DNA of 29,734 nt from Helicobacteraceae bacterium (GCA_029258405.1 JARHYY010000129.1:1-29734); one strand, 5' to 3'; numbered from the stretch's first letter, positions 15,645 to 23,875 are shown. The notes: generated by a model not told the origin, from the letters alone. Made by a program: numbers and translations.

Positions 15645-16240
15645 AAACTATAACAAAAAATCAAAAACAGCTACTCAATACTTTAAAGAAAAGAGGAGAG
15701 AGTGCTTTTTTGCAAGGAAATTATAAAGAATCAGTAAAACAATATTCTAATGCAATTATTATAGGCAGTGAAGATCTAGAAAGCAAAGTTGGACTTTTGC
15801 TTGCTGATTTAGCACATGACTATGAAACAGAGAGCAAAGCTCTTTATGATTATTATCAAATTCTCAAAAAGGAGAATCGCTCAAGTGCAGATAAAATATT
15901 ACTCAATCTTGTTAAAAGTTTTGATGGTAATATCAGTGAAATGGCAGCAATGACACAGGTTATAAATGCACTCAATATAGATAGAAACGATGGAATTCTT
16001 TATAGCGACTTCAAAAAACATATTATGGCTAGAGGTGATTTCAAGCAAGCATGTGAAGACATGATTTTTAGTACAAGAATCATTCTCACAAGCAAAGAAG
16101 ATTTTATAGAGTTTTTAGAAATACTTGTTGATAATGGATTTGCTCGTATGGCTTTAGTCTATCTTGATGAAGCCTCAAATAAAATAAACTTTGACCTCAA
16201 GATTGGGGAAATTTATAAAAAAGTTTTGAGTAAATTATGA
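15629..16240 (+). CDS. TPR-like protein of unknown function
   Basis: A cytoplasmic, mainly helical protein of 203 residues. Residues 15-55 (LKKRGESAFLQGNYKESVKQ and following YSNAIIIGSEDLESK) read like one tetratricopeptide repeat. Further helices such as SEMAAMTQVINALNIDRNDG and DFKQACEDMIFSTRIIL suggest two more divergent repeats. No catalytic motif, signal peptide or membrane segment. ATG 15629 lies inside the NifU-like gene with GGAGA close upstream, and the stop overlaps murE by four bases. A gene of this size occupies the same position in H. pylori (HP1493, from memory). Function is unknown. Confidence 0.8.
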   Translation: MEKPLKTITKNQKQLLNTLKKRGESAFLQGNYKESVKQYSNAIIIGSEDLESKVGLLLADLAHDYETESKALYDYYQILKKENRSSADKILLNLVKSFDGNISEMAAMTQVINALNIDRNDGILYSDFKKHIMARGDFKQACEDMIFSTRIILTSKEDFIEFLEILVDNGFARMALVYLDEASNKINFDLKIGEIYKKVLSKL

Positions 16241-17529
16241 AAATCCTTTTTGATGGGGGGTGCTTTACTCATATAAGCGATGATTCTCGGCAGGTAGATA
16301 AAAATACAGCATTTTTACTCACAAAAACCTCTGCCCCCTATCAAGATCACGCACAAAAAAATGGTGTGCAAGTCTTTTTAACCCCTCAAATGCTTAAAGA
16401 ATATTGTGGTTCTCTTCCAAAGATTATAGGCATTACCGGCACAAATGGAAAAACAACAACAACAGCAGCACTTTATTCGATACTTCTTGATTTGGGCTAT
16501 AAGGTTGCCCTTTTGGGCACTCGTGGATTTTTCATAAATGAAAAACAAATTAAAGCAAAATCTCTCACCACACCTCCATTGCTTGAAAATTATGAAAATC
16601 TCTTGATAGCACAACAATGGCAATGCGATTTCTTTGTTATGGAAGTAAGCTCACATGCTATAGTGCAAGGGCGAATTGATTCCCTTGAGTTTGTCTTAAA
16701 AATTCTCACCAATATTACAAGCGATCATTTAGATTATCATAATAGCTTGGAGCATTATATTGCAGTTAAGAATAGTTTTTTTGATGATAGTTGTATGATT
16801 TTACTTAATAGCGATGAAAATAAAATAATTACAAGAAATTTTAAAGCATTGCGTACATACGGTATTGAACATAATTCTACCTACAAAGTAAATGCCTATT
16901 CTATTAAAAACGGAATATCAGCACAAATTCAATATGGCAAAGAAATATTTCCCTTGTTTTCACCTTTATTTGGGCGACATAATCTCTATAATCTTTTAGC
17001 TGCAAGTAGTGCCGCCCATATACTTACGGAAGCAGATTTAAATACCATACTTCAAAAAATAGAACATTTTGCTGGTGTTAAAGGACGAATGGAACAAGTA
17101 AGCCAAGAACCTCTTGTTATTATAGATTTTGCACATACAGAAGATGGAATGAAACAAGTTTTTGAATCATTTCTTCATCAAGATATTATAGCCCTTTTTG
17201 GTGCTGGTGGAGACAGAGATAAAAGCAAACGAAAAAAAATGGGAGCTATTGCAGAAAAATATGCCAAACGCATATATATTACAAGCGATAACCCAAGGAA
17301 TGAAGACCCACAATCAATTATTGAAGATATTTTAGAAGGCATTAAGGATAAGAGTAAATGTATTATTCAACCTGAGCGCCCTTTAGCTATCAAGCAAGCA
17401 TTAAAAAGTATGCAAAAAGGAGAAGTATTACTTATTCTAGGTAAAGGTGATGAAGAAGAGCAAATTATTGGCTCTCAAAAAATAGCTATGAATGATGCTT
17501 TGCTTGTTCAAGAAATGCTTTTAGCTTAA
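16237..17529 (+). CDS. murE: UDP-MurNAc-tripeptide (meso-DAP) ligase MurE
   Basis: Adds meso-diaminopimelate to UDP-MurNAc-L-Ala-D-Glu in cytoplasmic peptidoglycan synthesis. The 430 residues have a shortened N-terminal UDP-binding domain (DSRQVDKNTAFL), the ATP loop GITGTNGKTTT (GTNGKT at 68-73), a Mg-binding MEVSSHA region, the carbamylated-Lys area ITSDHLDYHNSLEHY, GVKGRMEQV, and the DNPRNEDP signature near 351 that selects meso-DAP. E. coli MurE has about 495 residues; short forms are usual in Helicobacter. ATG overlaps the preceding stop (ATGA). A run of six G follows the start closely (16255-16260). The stop codon lies inside a 15-bp inverted repeat. Confidence 0.95.
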   Translation: MKILFDGGCFTHISDDSRQVDKNTAFLLTKTSAPYQDHAQKNGVQVFLTPQMLKEYCGSLPKIIGITGTNGKTTTTAALYSILLDLGYKVALLGTRGFFINEKQIKAKSLTTPPLLENYENLLIAQQWQCDFFVMEVSSHAIVQGRIDSLEFVLKILTNITSDHLDYHNSLEHYIAVKNSFFDDSCMILLNSDENKIITRNFKALRTYGIEHNSTYKVNAYSIKNGISAQIQYGKEIFPLFSPLFGRHNLYNLLAASSAAHILTEADLNTILQKIEHFAGVKGRMEQVSQEPLVIIDFAHTEDGMKQVFESFLHQDIIALFGAGGDRDKSKRKKMGAIAEKYAKRIYITSDNPRNEDPQSIIEDILEGIKDKSKCIIQPERPLAIKQALKSMQKGEVLLILGKGDEEEQIIGSQKIAMNDALLVQEMLLA

Positions 17530-17557
17530 AAAACAAACAATATTGTTTTTTAAGCTA
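17522..17557. terminator. 15-bp perfect inverted repeat at the murE stop
   Basis: TAGCTTAAAAAACAA (17522-17536) and its exact complement (17543-17557) flank a six-base loop. The left arm contains the murE stop codon. The right arm has six consecutive T, so it could stop transcription of murE before hydA. The T run lies inside the stem and the stem is nearly all A-T, so efficiency is doubtful. The centre also contains a 14-base palindrome (AAACAATATTGTTT, 17535-17548) that might be an operator. Confidence 0.5.
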
Positions 17558-17563
17558 TAAATA

Positions 17564-17579
17564 GTACAATAATATTATA
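17564..17579 (+). promoter_or_regulatory. Candidate hydA promoter region
   Basis: The 90 bases between murE and hydA contain overlapping -10-like hexamers: TACAAT at 17564, TATTAT at 17573 and GATAAT at 17591. I cannot choose one with certainty. ATTATAA occurs twice (17574 and 17599) as a direct repeat flanking the later -10, in a position where a metal regulator such as NikR or Fur could act. AAGGGG (17605-17610) is the ribosome binding site. Confidence 0.35.
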
Positions 17580-17619
17580 AAACTTTAAAGGATAATTTTA
17601 TTATAAGGGGTTAGTTATT

Positions 17620-18789
17620 ATGTTTGTAGATAAAGAAAAATCTCTTTTACAAAAAGCACAAGCTCGCTTAAAAGAGCTAGAAAAGCTCAATCCACTACAT
17701 GAGCAAACAAATATTCCTCAACTTTTGGAGGACACAGGTATTAGCAGAAGGGACTTTATGAAATGGGCAACTGCCATGACAACAGCTTTAGCACTTCCTG
17801 CAAGCTTTATACCATTAACAGCAAAAGCTGCTGAACTTGCCGATAGGCTTCCTATAGTATGGCTTCACATGGCAGAATGCACAGGTTGCAGCGAGAGTCT
17901 TTTACGCTCTGATGGTCCAAGCGTGGATAGTCTTATTTTTGATTATATATCGTTAGAGTATCATGAAACACTTATGGGTGCATCAGGTTGGCAAGCTGAA
18001 CAAAATTTTGAAACAGCCATAGAAAAACACAAGGGCAATTATATCCTTATGGTTGAGGGAGGAATACCATCAGGAGATACAGAGCATTGTCTTACCATTG
18101 GTCCTCTTGGGCATTCTGGAGCAGAAAACTGTAAAAAAGCGGCTCAAAATGCTAAGGCAATATTTGCCATTGGTTCTTGTAGTAGCTTTGGAGGAATACA
18201 AGCAGCAGCACCAAACCCAACAGCAGCAAAACCATTGTATCAAATTATTACACAACCAGTTATTAATGTGCCCGGCTGTCCTCCAAGCGAAAAAAATATT
18301 GTTGGTAATGTTTTGCATTATCTGCTTTTAGGCACACTTCCTCCCACCGATGCATTTAAACGACCGTTATGGGCTTATGGGCATAGAATTCATGATCTTT
18401 GTGAGAGAAGAGGGCGATTTGATGCAGGAGAATTTGTCCAAAACTTTGGAGATGAAGGAGCAGAAAAGGGCTACTGCCTCTATAAAGTGGGATGCAAAGG
18501 ACCTTATACATTTAATAACTGTTCAAAACTGCGTTTTAATAGCCATACAAGTTGGCCTATCCAAGCAGGGCATGGTTGTATTGGCTGTTCTGAACCAAAC
18601 TTTTGGGATTCTATGGGTCCTTTTGAAGAGCCTGTTTCAAACCATCTTTTTAAAACAACTTTTGGTGGTGTAGGTGCTGATGCTATTTCAGATAAAATTG
18701 GTATTACTGTTTTAAGTGCTGTGGCAATTGGTATCGCAGCGCATGCTGCTCTATCTACAATTTTCAAAGATAAAGAAAACAAGCATTAA
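17620..18789 (+). CDS. hydA: NiFe hydrogenase small subunit
   Basis: Fe-S electron-transfer subunit of the periplasmic uptake hydrogenase. A Tat signal is present (ISRRDFMKWA, Arg43-Arg44, cleavage after AKA near 70), unusually with a 42-residue leader before the twin arginines. Cluster ligands can be assigned: proximal Cys87, Cys90, Cys187, Cys220; distal His258, Cys261, Cys286, Cys292; medial Cys301, Cys320, Cys323 (one Cys short, a 3Fe-4S cluster). The C-terminus has a membrane anchor helix (about 360-382) before KDKENKH. Gly89 replaces the first extra Cys of oxygen-tolerant enzymes, but Cys157 may match the second. The large-subunit gene follows after 12 bases. Confidence 0.97.
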   Translation: MFVDKEKSLLQKAQARLKELEKLNPLHEQTNIPQLLEDTGISRRDFMKWATAMTTALALPASFIPLTAKAAELADRLPIVWLHMAECTGCSESLLRSDGPSVDSLIFDYISLEYHETLMGASGWQAEQNFETAIEKHKGNYILMVEGGIPSGDTEHCLTIGPLGHSGAENCKKAAQNAKAIFAIGSCSSFGGIQAAAPNPTAAKPLYQIITQPVINVPGCPPSEKNIVGNVLHYLLLGTLPPTDAFKRPLWAYGHRIHDLCERRGRFDAGEFVQNFGDEGAEKGYCLYKVGCKGPYTFNNCSKLRFNSHTSWPIQAGHGCIGCSEPNFWDSMGPFEEPVSNHLFKTTFGGVGADAISDKIGITVLSAVAIGIAAHAALSTIFKDKENKH

Positions 18790-18801
18790 GAAGGAATGAT
18801 T

Positions 18802-20535
18802 ATGGCAAAGCGAATTGTAGTTGATCCTATTACAAGAATTGAAGGACATTTACGCATAGAAGTTATTGTTGATGATAACAATGTGGTAACTGATGCATTT
18901 TCAAGCTCTACATTATGGAGGGGAATTGAAGTTATTGTCAAGAATAGAGATCCAAGAGATGTAGGTTTTATGACACAGAGAATTTGTGGTGTATGCACAT
19001 ACTCCCATTACAAAGCAGGCATTACAGCGGTAGAAAATGCCTTAGGGATAGTTATTCCCCCTAATGCTGAATATACTCGAGCATTAATGAATATATCTCT
19101 TATATTCCATGACCATATAGTGCATTTTTATCATTTGCATGGTTTAGATTGGTGCGATATTGTATCTGCACTTAAAGCAGATCCATCTTTAGCAAGCAAA
19201 ATAGCTTTTAACTATAGCGATAATCCTTTATCAACAGGAGCAGATGAGCTTAGAGCAGTTCAAAAAAAAGTGGCAGATTTTGCAAATGCGAAAAGCGGTT
19301 TAGGTCCTTTTGCAAATGCTTATTGGGGGCATAAAACATATAGATTCTCTCCAGAACAAAATCTTATCGTCCTATCACATTACCTCAAAGCACTCGAAGT
19401 TCAAAGGGTAGCTGCACAGATGATGGCTATTTTTGGCTCTAAACAACCTCACCCTCAAAGTCTTACTGTTGGGGGTGTTACCTGTGTAAGAGATATTCTT
19501 GATCCATCAAGATTAGGCGATTGGCTCACTAAATATAAATATGTTGCTGATTTTTGCAATCGTGCTTACTATGCTGATATTGTTATGGCAGCAGAAGCTT
19601 ACAGAGATGAGCCAAGCGTAATGGGTGGCGTTAATGTAAAAAACTTTGTTTCTCATGCTGAAATTCCCCTTAATCAAACAGAGTATCTCTATAGTACAGG
19701 TTTAGTATATGATGGAGATATAAGCACACTCGTTCCACTAGAAGAAGATAAAATTACAGAAGAGGCTACCCATTCTTGGTATAAAGATGATGGTCCATTT
19801 CATCCTTACGATGGAAAAACTGAAGGACATTATACCGGGCTTAAAGATGGAGAAAGCATAGGTCCAGATGGGGAGACAGTACGCACAAAGCTTTTAGATA
19901 TTGAGGGCAAATATTCATGGATTAAATCTCCTCGATATGATGGAAAACCAGTTGAAGTTGGACCGTTAGCCACTATTATGGTGGGGCTTGCTGCTAATAA
20001 TCCTCGCATCAAAACAGTAGCAACACAATTCCTTCATGATACAGGTTTGCCCATTGAGGCACTCTTTAGCACACTAGGAAGAACTGCTGGACGATTGCTT
20101 GAATGCAAACTTTCAGCAGATTATGGGCATGAAGCCTTTGATTCTTTAATATCCACCATTAAGAGTGGAGATAAGCGAACATGCTCTCCTTATGTCATTG
20201 ATAAGAATAAAGAATATAAAGGTCGCTACATAGGCTCTGTTCCTCGAGGAATGCTAAGCCATTGGATAAGAATAAAAAATGGAGTAGTTGAAAACTATCA
20301 AGCTGTTGTTCCATCAACATGGAATGCTGGTCCTAGAGATTCTTCGGGTAATAAAGGTCCCTATGAAGCATCTCTTATGGGATTGCAAATTGCTGATCTT
20401 GCACAACCTATAGAAATTATTCGCATAATTCATTCTTTTGATCCATGTATTGCTTGTTCAGTTCATTTAATGGACATGAAAGGAAATGAGTTAGGAGAGT
20501 ATCGCATTGACCCTATTACATTCAATGCCAAATAA
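18802..20535 (+). CDS. hydB: NiFe hydrogenase large subunit
   Basis: Carries the Ni-Fe(CN)2CO active site that splits H2. With the start at 18802 the protein has 577 residues. Motif L1 is RICGVC (Cys62, Cys65), L2 is DPCIACSVH (Cys549, Cys552, His555); the sequence begins AKRIVVDPITRIEGHLRIE. A 22-residue extension follows His555, to be cut by the HydD protease after nickel insertion. An ATG at 18796 is also in frame but touches the AAGGA site (18791-18795) with no spacing; 18802 is six bases away and is preferred. It lacks a signal peptide and would be co-exported with HydA through the Tat system. Confidence 0.97.
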   Translation: MAKRIVVDPITRIEGHLRIEVIVDDNNVVTDAFSSSTLWRGIEVIVKNRDPRDVGFMTQRICGVCTYSHYKAGITAVENALGIVIPPNAEYTRALMNISLIFHDHIVHFYHLHGLDWCDIVSALKADPSLASKIAFNYSDNPLSTGADELRAVQKKVADFANAKSGLGPFANAYWGHKTYRFSPEQNLIVLSHYLKALEVQRVAAQMMAIFGSKQPHPQSLTVGGVTCVRDILDPSRLGDWLTKYKYVADFCNRAYYADIVMAAEAYRDEPSVMGGVNVKNFVSHAEIPLNQTEYLYSTGLVYDGDISTLVPLEEDKITEEATHSWYKDDGPFHPYDGKTEGHYTGLKDGESIGPDGETVRTKLLDIEGKYSWIKSPRYDGKPVEVGPLATIMVGLAANNPRIKTVATQFLHDTGLPIEALFSTLGRTAGRLLECKLSADYGHEAFDSLISTIKSGDKRTCSPYVIDKNKEYKGRYIGSVPRGMLSHWIRIKNGVVENYQAVVPSTWNAGPRDSSGNKGPYEASLMGLQIADLAQPIEIIRIIHSFDPCIACSVHLMDMKGNELGEYRIDPITFNAK

Positions 20536-20547
20536 TAAGGAGCAACC

Positions 20548-21228
20548 ATGGATCAAGAACAATATGTAAGACGAATAGAATTCAGTGCTGCAACAAGAAT
20601 ATTGCATTGGGTGCGTGCCTTATGTATCTTTTTTCTCATTGCAACAGGTTTTTATTTGGGGTATCCCTTTATTATTCCACATTCCACATCTGAACCTTCA
20701 GGTTTTCTCTATGCTCTTATGCGAAGCTGGCATCAAATTATAGGTTTTGTGCTTATTGGAGCAACTATTTTTAGAATCTATATTTTTCTCTTTTCTAAAG
20801 ATGCAAAGCTTGAGCGAACATCATGGAAATTTGCCTTTAGTCCATCAACATGGATAGCGTTAGTGAAAGCTTATCTTCTCATAGGTACTCATCCTGAACA
20901 AAAAGGCTCTTATAATCCTATTCAACTTTTTACCTATTTTGGTATTATGCTTCTTATCTTGCTAATGTCTATTACAGGGTTGATTTTATACGCTCATAGC
21001 TATCATGATGGGCTAGGTGGTATTGTTGGAGCATTTTTTAAACCCTTAGAAGTTGTCTTTGGTGGTTTATCAGCGGTACGCTTAGTGCATCACTATACTA
21101 CATGGGCATTTATTATATTCATACCTATACATATTTATATGGCAACATGGAATGCTGTACGCTATCCAGGAGGAGGGCTAGATACTATTGCTGGTGGGTA
21201 TCGTTACGAAAAAGAAGGTCATCAATAA
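20548..21228 (+). CDS. hydC: Hydrogenase cytochrome b subunit
   Basis: Membrane anchor and electron path from HydA to menaquinone. The 226 residues have four main membrane helices (about 20-44, 63-82, 126-150 and 181-202). Candidate haem b ligands His20 (RILHWVR), His62 (SWHQIIG), His181/182 and His195 (IPIHIYMATWNA) fit the HyaC-type diheme fold, and the RYPGGG ending is typical. AAGGAG precedes the ATG. The gene starts 12 bases after hydB and is followed by hydD after nine bases. Confidence 0.95.
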   Translation: MDQEQYVRRIEFSAATRILHWVRALCIFFLIATGFYLGYPFIIPHSTSEPSGFLYALMRSWHQIIGFVLIGATIFRIYIFLFSKDAKLERTSWKFAFSPSTWIALVKAYLLIGTHPEQKGSYNPIQLFTYFGIMLLILLMSITGLILYAHSYHDGLGGIVGAFFKPLEVVFGGLSAVRLVHHYTTWAFIIFIPIHIYMATWNAVRYPGGGLDTIAGGYRYEKEGHQ

Positions 21229-21237
21229 GGCATCTAT

Positions 21238-21780
21238 GTGAAAATCCTTATTTTAGGAATTGGTAATATCCTTTTTGGTGATGAAGGAGTAGGTGTGCAT
21301 TTGGCACATTTACTCTCTAAAAATTATGTCTTTCACAGTGAAAATCATGTAATAGATATACTTGATGGTGGTACTCTTGCTCAATTTCTTATACCTACTA
21401 TTATCTCCTATGATAAAGTAATTATTTTAGACTGTGTTCATATAGGGCAGTGCTCCAAGGTAGGCGAAGTCTATGCTTTTAACTTTAAAGAAGTGCCACT
21501 TAATATTACATGGAAAGGTAGTGCGCATGAAGTAGAAATGCTACAAACCTTGAAAATGACAGAAATCAATGGTGATTTACCTGATGTAACTATCATTGGA
21601 ATCATTCCATATGTTATAGATAGCGATACAACCTTTGGGCTTTCAGATGAAGTTATAAAAGGGGCAAAAATTATGGAGCATACAGTACTTCATACATTAG
21701 CACAATGGAATATTGTTGCAGAGCAAAAAGCATCTCACTCACTTCAAGAATTGGCATATCAAACATTTAAAGGTTTCTAA
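21238..21780 (+). CDS. hydD: Hydrogenase maturation protease HydD
   Basis: Nickel-dependent endopeptidase (family M52, HybD/HycI type) that removes the C-terminal extension of HydB once nickel is in place. The 180 residues show the family start LILGIGNILFGDEGVGVHLA. The nickel-sensing residues can be placed as Glu16, Asp65 (IILDCVH) and His97 (GSAHEVEML), matching E16, D62 and H93 of E. coli HybD. The start is GTG at 21238, with TAAGG seven bases upstream; the nearby ATG at 21236 is followed at once by a stop. The C-terminal 25 residues are extra and not conserved in my memory of the family. Confidence 0.94.
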   Translation: MKILILGIGNILFGDEGVGVHLAHLLSKNYVFHSENHVIDILDGGTLAQFLIPTIISYDKVIILDCVHIGQCSKVGEVYAFNFKEVPLNITWKGSAHEVEMLQTLKMTEINGDLPDVTIIGIIPYVIDSDTTFGLSDEVIKGAKIMEHTVLHTLAQWNIVAEQKASHSLQELAYQTFKGF

Positions 21781-21788
21781 GGATATAT

Positions 21789-23507
21789 ATGAATAAAGAT
21801 ATTAAAATAGCGTATATTTTTAGCTTTCGCTTTTCTTATCCATTTTTAGAATCTTTTCTTATTCAAATCGCTCAAAAACATTCTTTACATTTTTCGACAT
21901 CTCATGATAAAGAAAAAGGATATTTTATATTATCCATACAAGCAAAGGAGCAAGAAATAAGAAAATTTTCTGATTCTCTTGCTGTAGAATTTCCACTTTC
22001 TCTATTTTTTTGCTTTCAAGATGTTAATCTTTTAAGTAGCGAAACGCTTATTCAAGCTCAAACACAGACTTATCCATCATTTCCGCTAGAAAATCAACGC
22101 ATAACCCCCCAAGATTCTATAAAAATTATAGAAAATTCCTATAATCTTAAAAAATTCCCTTATGGTGGCTCTGTTTTTTTAGAAGGTATAAGGCTTATAG
22201 AAGATAATCAAGAAGCAAAGCCAGCGGTAGTATCTGAAAGCTTTAGGGCACTTGTACAAAAACTAAAAAATGGTGAAGAAATTTATATGCAAACCTTATA
22301 TGGAGCAAAAATTATCACACTTGATTCAGCTCAAAGAGAATGGATTATGCCTTGTGATTCTGCAAGTTTAGAACTTTTATTTCGGGTGAATAACGCCCAA
22401 AGTGCGGCTTTGTTAAGCTTTGAAAAACCTATAGTATTTTTATCTCCCAAAACAATCCTTGAAGAAGAAATGTTGAAAAATAAAGACAACATATCTCCAA
22501 AAACAGCTCTATCAAATATCATCGCCTTCAATGAACAAGTGATCATGCCCTATGACTATTCCTTACATTTGCTTGCTTATTACCTTAGAGAATATGATAT
22601 TGATTTTTGCTATCTTTATACTGCACAAACATTGCAATCACAAGAATCGCCCATTAATTTATTTTCAAATGGTTTTTTAGCTCCATCAATTCTTAAGACA
22701 GAACCAGCAACAGTGGTTGTAAGCGATAACTCCACCACCCTTATTGCTAGCAATGAACCATCTTTGCTCGATTATCCTCACTATCTCTCATTGCTTATTC
22801 AAGAATCAGGCTTAAGCGATTCATCTGCTTGCTTACATGCAAGCTATCATTTGCCTACAATGGTAGGTATTTTTAATGAAACTCAACTCAAGAAAATTCT
22901 TCATGTATCCTTCCCTCTACAGCTTAGTTCTTGGGTTCAAGAAATTATAAATGACAAAGTAGGGGCAAAACTTGTGCAAAATTACATCAAAGAATTTAGC
23001 CATATAGAAAATATCCTACTCACTCATAAAACAAAAAAAGCTGAAAATATTATTTCATCAAGTTCAAATATATTTGATGTGCTTGGTATTATTTATCAAT
23101 TACTTTATGATTACCAAGAGGATATAGAAGCAGGCAAAGTTTTTATGCTCAAATATGCTGAAGATTTTTTAGGTAGCAAAGGACCAAGAATAGATTATAA
23201 ACTCTATCCAAAAGATGGAGGTGTTGCTTTGGATCATCTGCGTATTTTGCGTTCATGCATGAGCTTTAGATTAGCTGGAGTTGATAAGGAAACTCTTGCT
23301 TTTGGTGTTATAGATAGCATGGCAGAGTTTTATGGAAATCTTATGAGGGATGTTTGTGATAATTTTATACTCAAAAATATAGTTATCAGTGGTTCAATGC
23401 TTTCTTTTAACCCTTTTTTTAATAGACTCTTGCATTTTTTGCCACCTAATATACCTCATACTTTCCCTATACATTTACCTCTTGATTGCATAAAAGGTGT
23501 GCAATAA
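21789..23507 (+). CDS. hydE: HydE, degenerate HypF-like hydrogenase accessory protein
   Basis: Last gene of the operon, eight bases after hydD; 572 residues, no signal peptide. Reading it against my memory of HypF, the order of parts agrees. An acylphosphatase-like N-terminus (about 1-80) lacks the GVGFRP loop. A stretch at about 115-140 (KKFPYGGSV) stands where HypF has YPFxxCxxCGPR, with all zinc-finger Cys lost. A YrdC-like region has KPIVFL near 212 and VIMPYDYSLHLLAYYL near 255. A Kae1-like C-terminus has SSSNIFDVLGIIYQLL (about 423) and IVISGSMLSFNPFFNRLL (about 531), compared with LSGGVFQNRLL. It is known as hydE in Helicobacter and Wolinella operons; its activity is unsettled as far as I know. 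A carbamoyl transfer role is unlikely with these losses. Confidence 0.85.
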   Translation: MNKDIKIAYIFSFRFSYPFLESFLIQIAQKHSLHFSTSHDKEKGYFILSIQAKEQEIRKFSDSLAVEFPLSLFFCFQDVNLLSSETLIQAQTQTYPSFPLENQRITPQDSIKIIENSYNLKKFPYGGSVFLEGIRLIEDNQEAKPAVVSESFRALVQKLKNGEEIYMQTLYGAKIITLDSAQREWIMPCDSASLELLFRVNNAQSAALLSFEKPIVFLSPKTILEEEMLKNKDNISPKTALSNIIAFNEQVIMPYDYSLHLLAYYLREYDIDFCYLYTAQTLQSQESPINLFSNGFLAPSILKTEPATVVVSDNSTTLIASNEPSLLDYPHYLSLLIQESGLSDSSACLHASYHLPTMVGIFNETQLKKILHVSFPLQLSSWVQEIINDKVGAKLVQNYIKEFSHIENILLTHKTKKAENIISSSSNIFDVLGIIYQLLYDYQEDIEAGKVFMLKYAEDFLGSKGPRIDYKLYPKDGGVALDHLRILRSCMSFRLAGVDKETLAFGVIDSMAEFYGNLMRDVCDNFILKNIVISGSMLSFNPFFNRLLHFLPPNIPHTFPIHLPLDCIKGVQ

Positions 23508-23508
23508 A

Positions 23509-23517
23509 TGGTATAAT
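23509..23517 (+). promoter_or_regulatory. Extended -10 promoter for ybaB-ispA-surE operon
   Basis: TG-G-TATAAT, a perfect extended -10 (hexamer 23512-23517), lies directly after the hydE stop and 54 bases before the ybaB ATG. A weak TTGCAT sits 20 bases upstream. This is the best promoter match in the window. There is no terminator-like hairpin before it, so hyd transcripts may read through. Confidence 0.7.
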
Positions 23518-23570
23518 TACAAACAAGATATCTAAAGCATTATTTTAAACCTGAATAAGGAGCGTGGGCA

Positions 23571-23873
23571 ATGTTTGACATCAATCAGCTTTCTTCGATG
23601 ATTAATGAATTACAAAATAAAACTAAAGAAATGGAGAAGGAATCAGAAAACCGCCTTTTTAATATTAAAAGTGGTGGGGGGTTAGTTAGTGTAAGTGCTA
23701 ATGGAAAAGGAGAAATTGTTGATATTATCTTAGATGATTCTTTGCTTGAAGATAAGGAATCATTACAAATTTTATTAATTAGTGCTATTAATGATGTACT
23801 TAAAAATGTCAAAGATGATAGGCAGTCTATGGCATTAGGAGTATTTGGTAATATTGGTGCTTTAAAGGAATAA
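23571..23873 (+). CDS. YbaB/EbfC-family nucleoid-associated protein
   Basis: Small DNA-binding dimer of 100 residues, normal family length. It has the helical start INQLSSMINELQNKTKEMEK, the conserved NIKSGGGLVSVSANGKGEIV beta region and VDIILDDSLLEDKESLQILL. The usual recF/recR neighbours are absent; here it heads an operon with a PDZ protein and ispA, an order I remember from Campylobacter jejuni (Cj1642-Cj1644). AAGGAG lies 11 bases before the ATG. The SGGG codons contain a run of six G (23676-23681). Confidence 0.9.
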   Translation: MFDINQLSSMINELQNKTKEMEKESENRLFNIKSGGGLVSVSANGKGEIVDIILDDSLLEDKESLQILLISAINDVLKNVKDDRQSMALGVFGNIGALKE

Positions 23874-23875
23874 TA

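Noticed and set aside
16378..16623. Minus-strand frame with a run of six Cys opposite murE
   Set aside because: The Cys run is only the complement of the ACA/GCA codons after the MurE P-loop; the murE frame is clearly the real one.
18053..18331. Alternative plus and minus frames inside hydA
   Set aside because: Low-complexity shadows (poly-Gln or poly-Cys) of the Ala-rich hydA codons.
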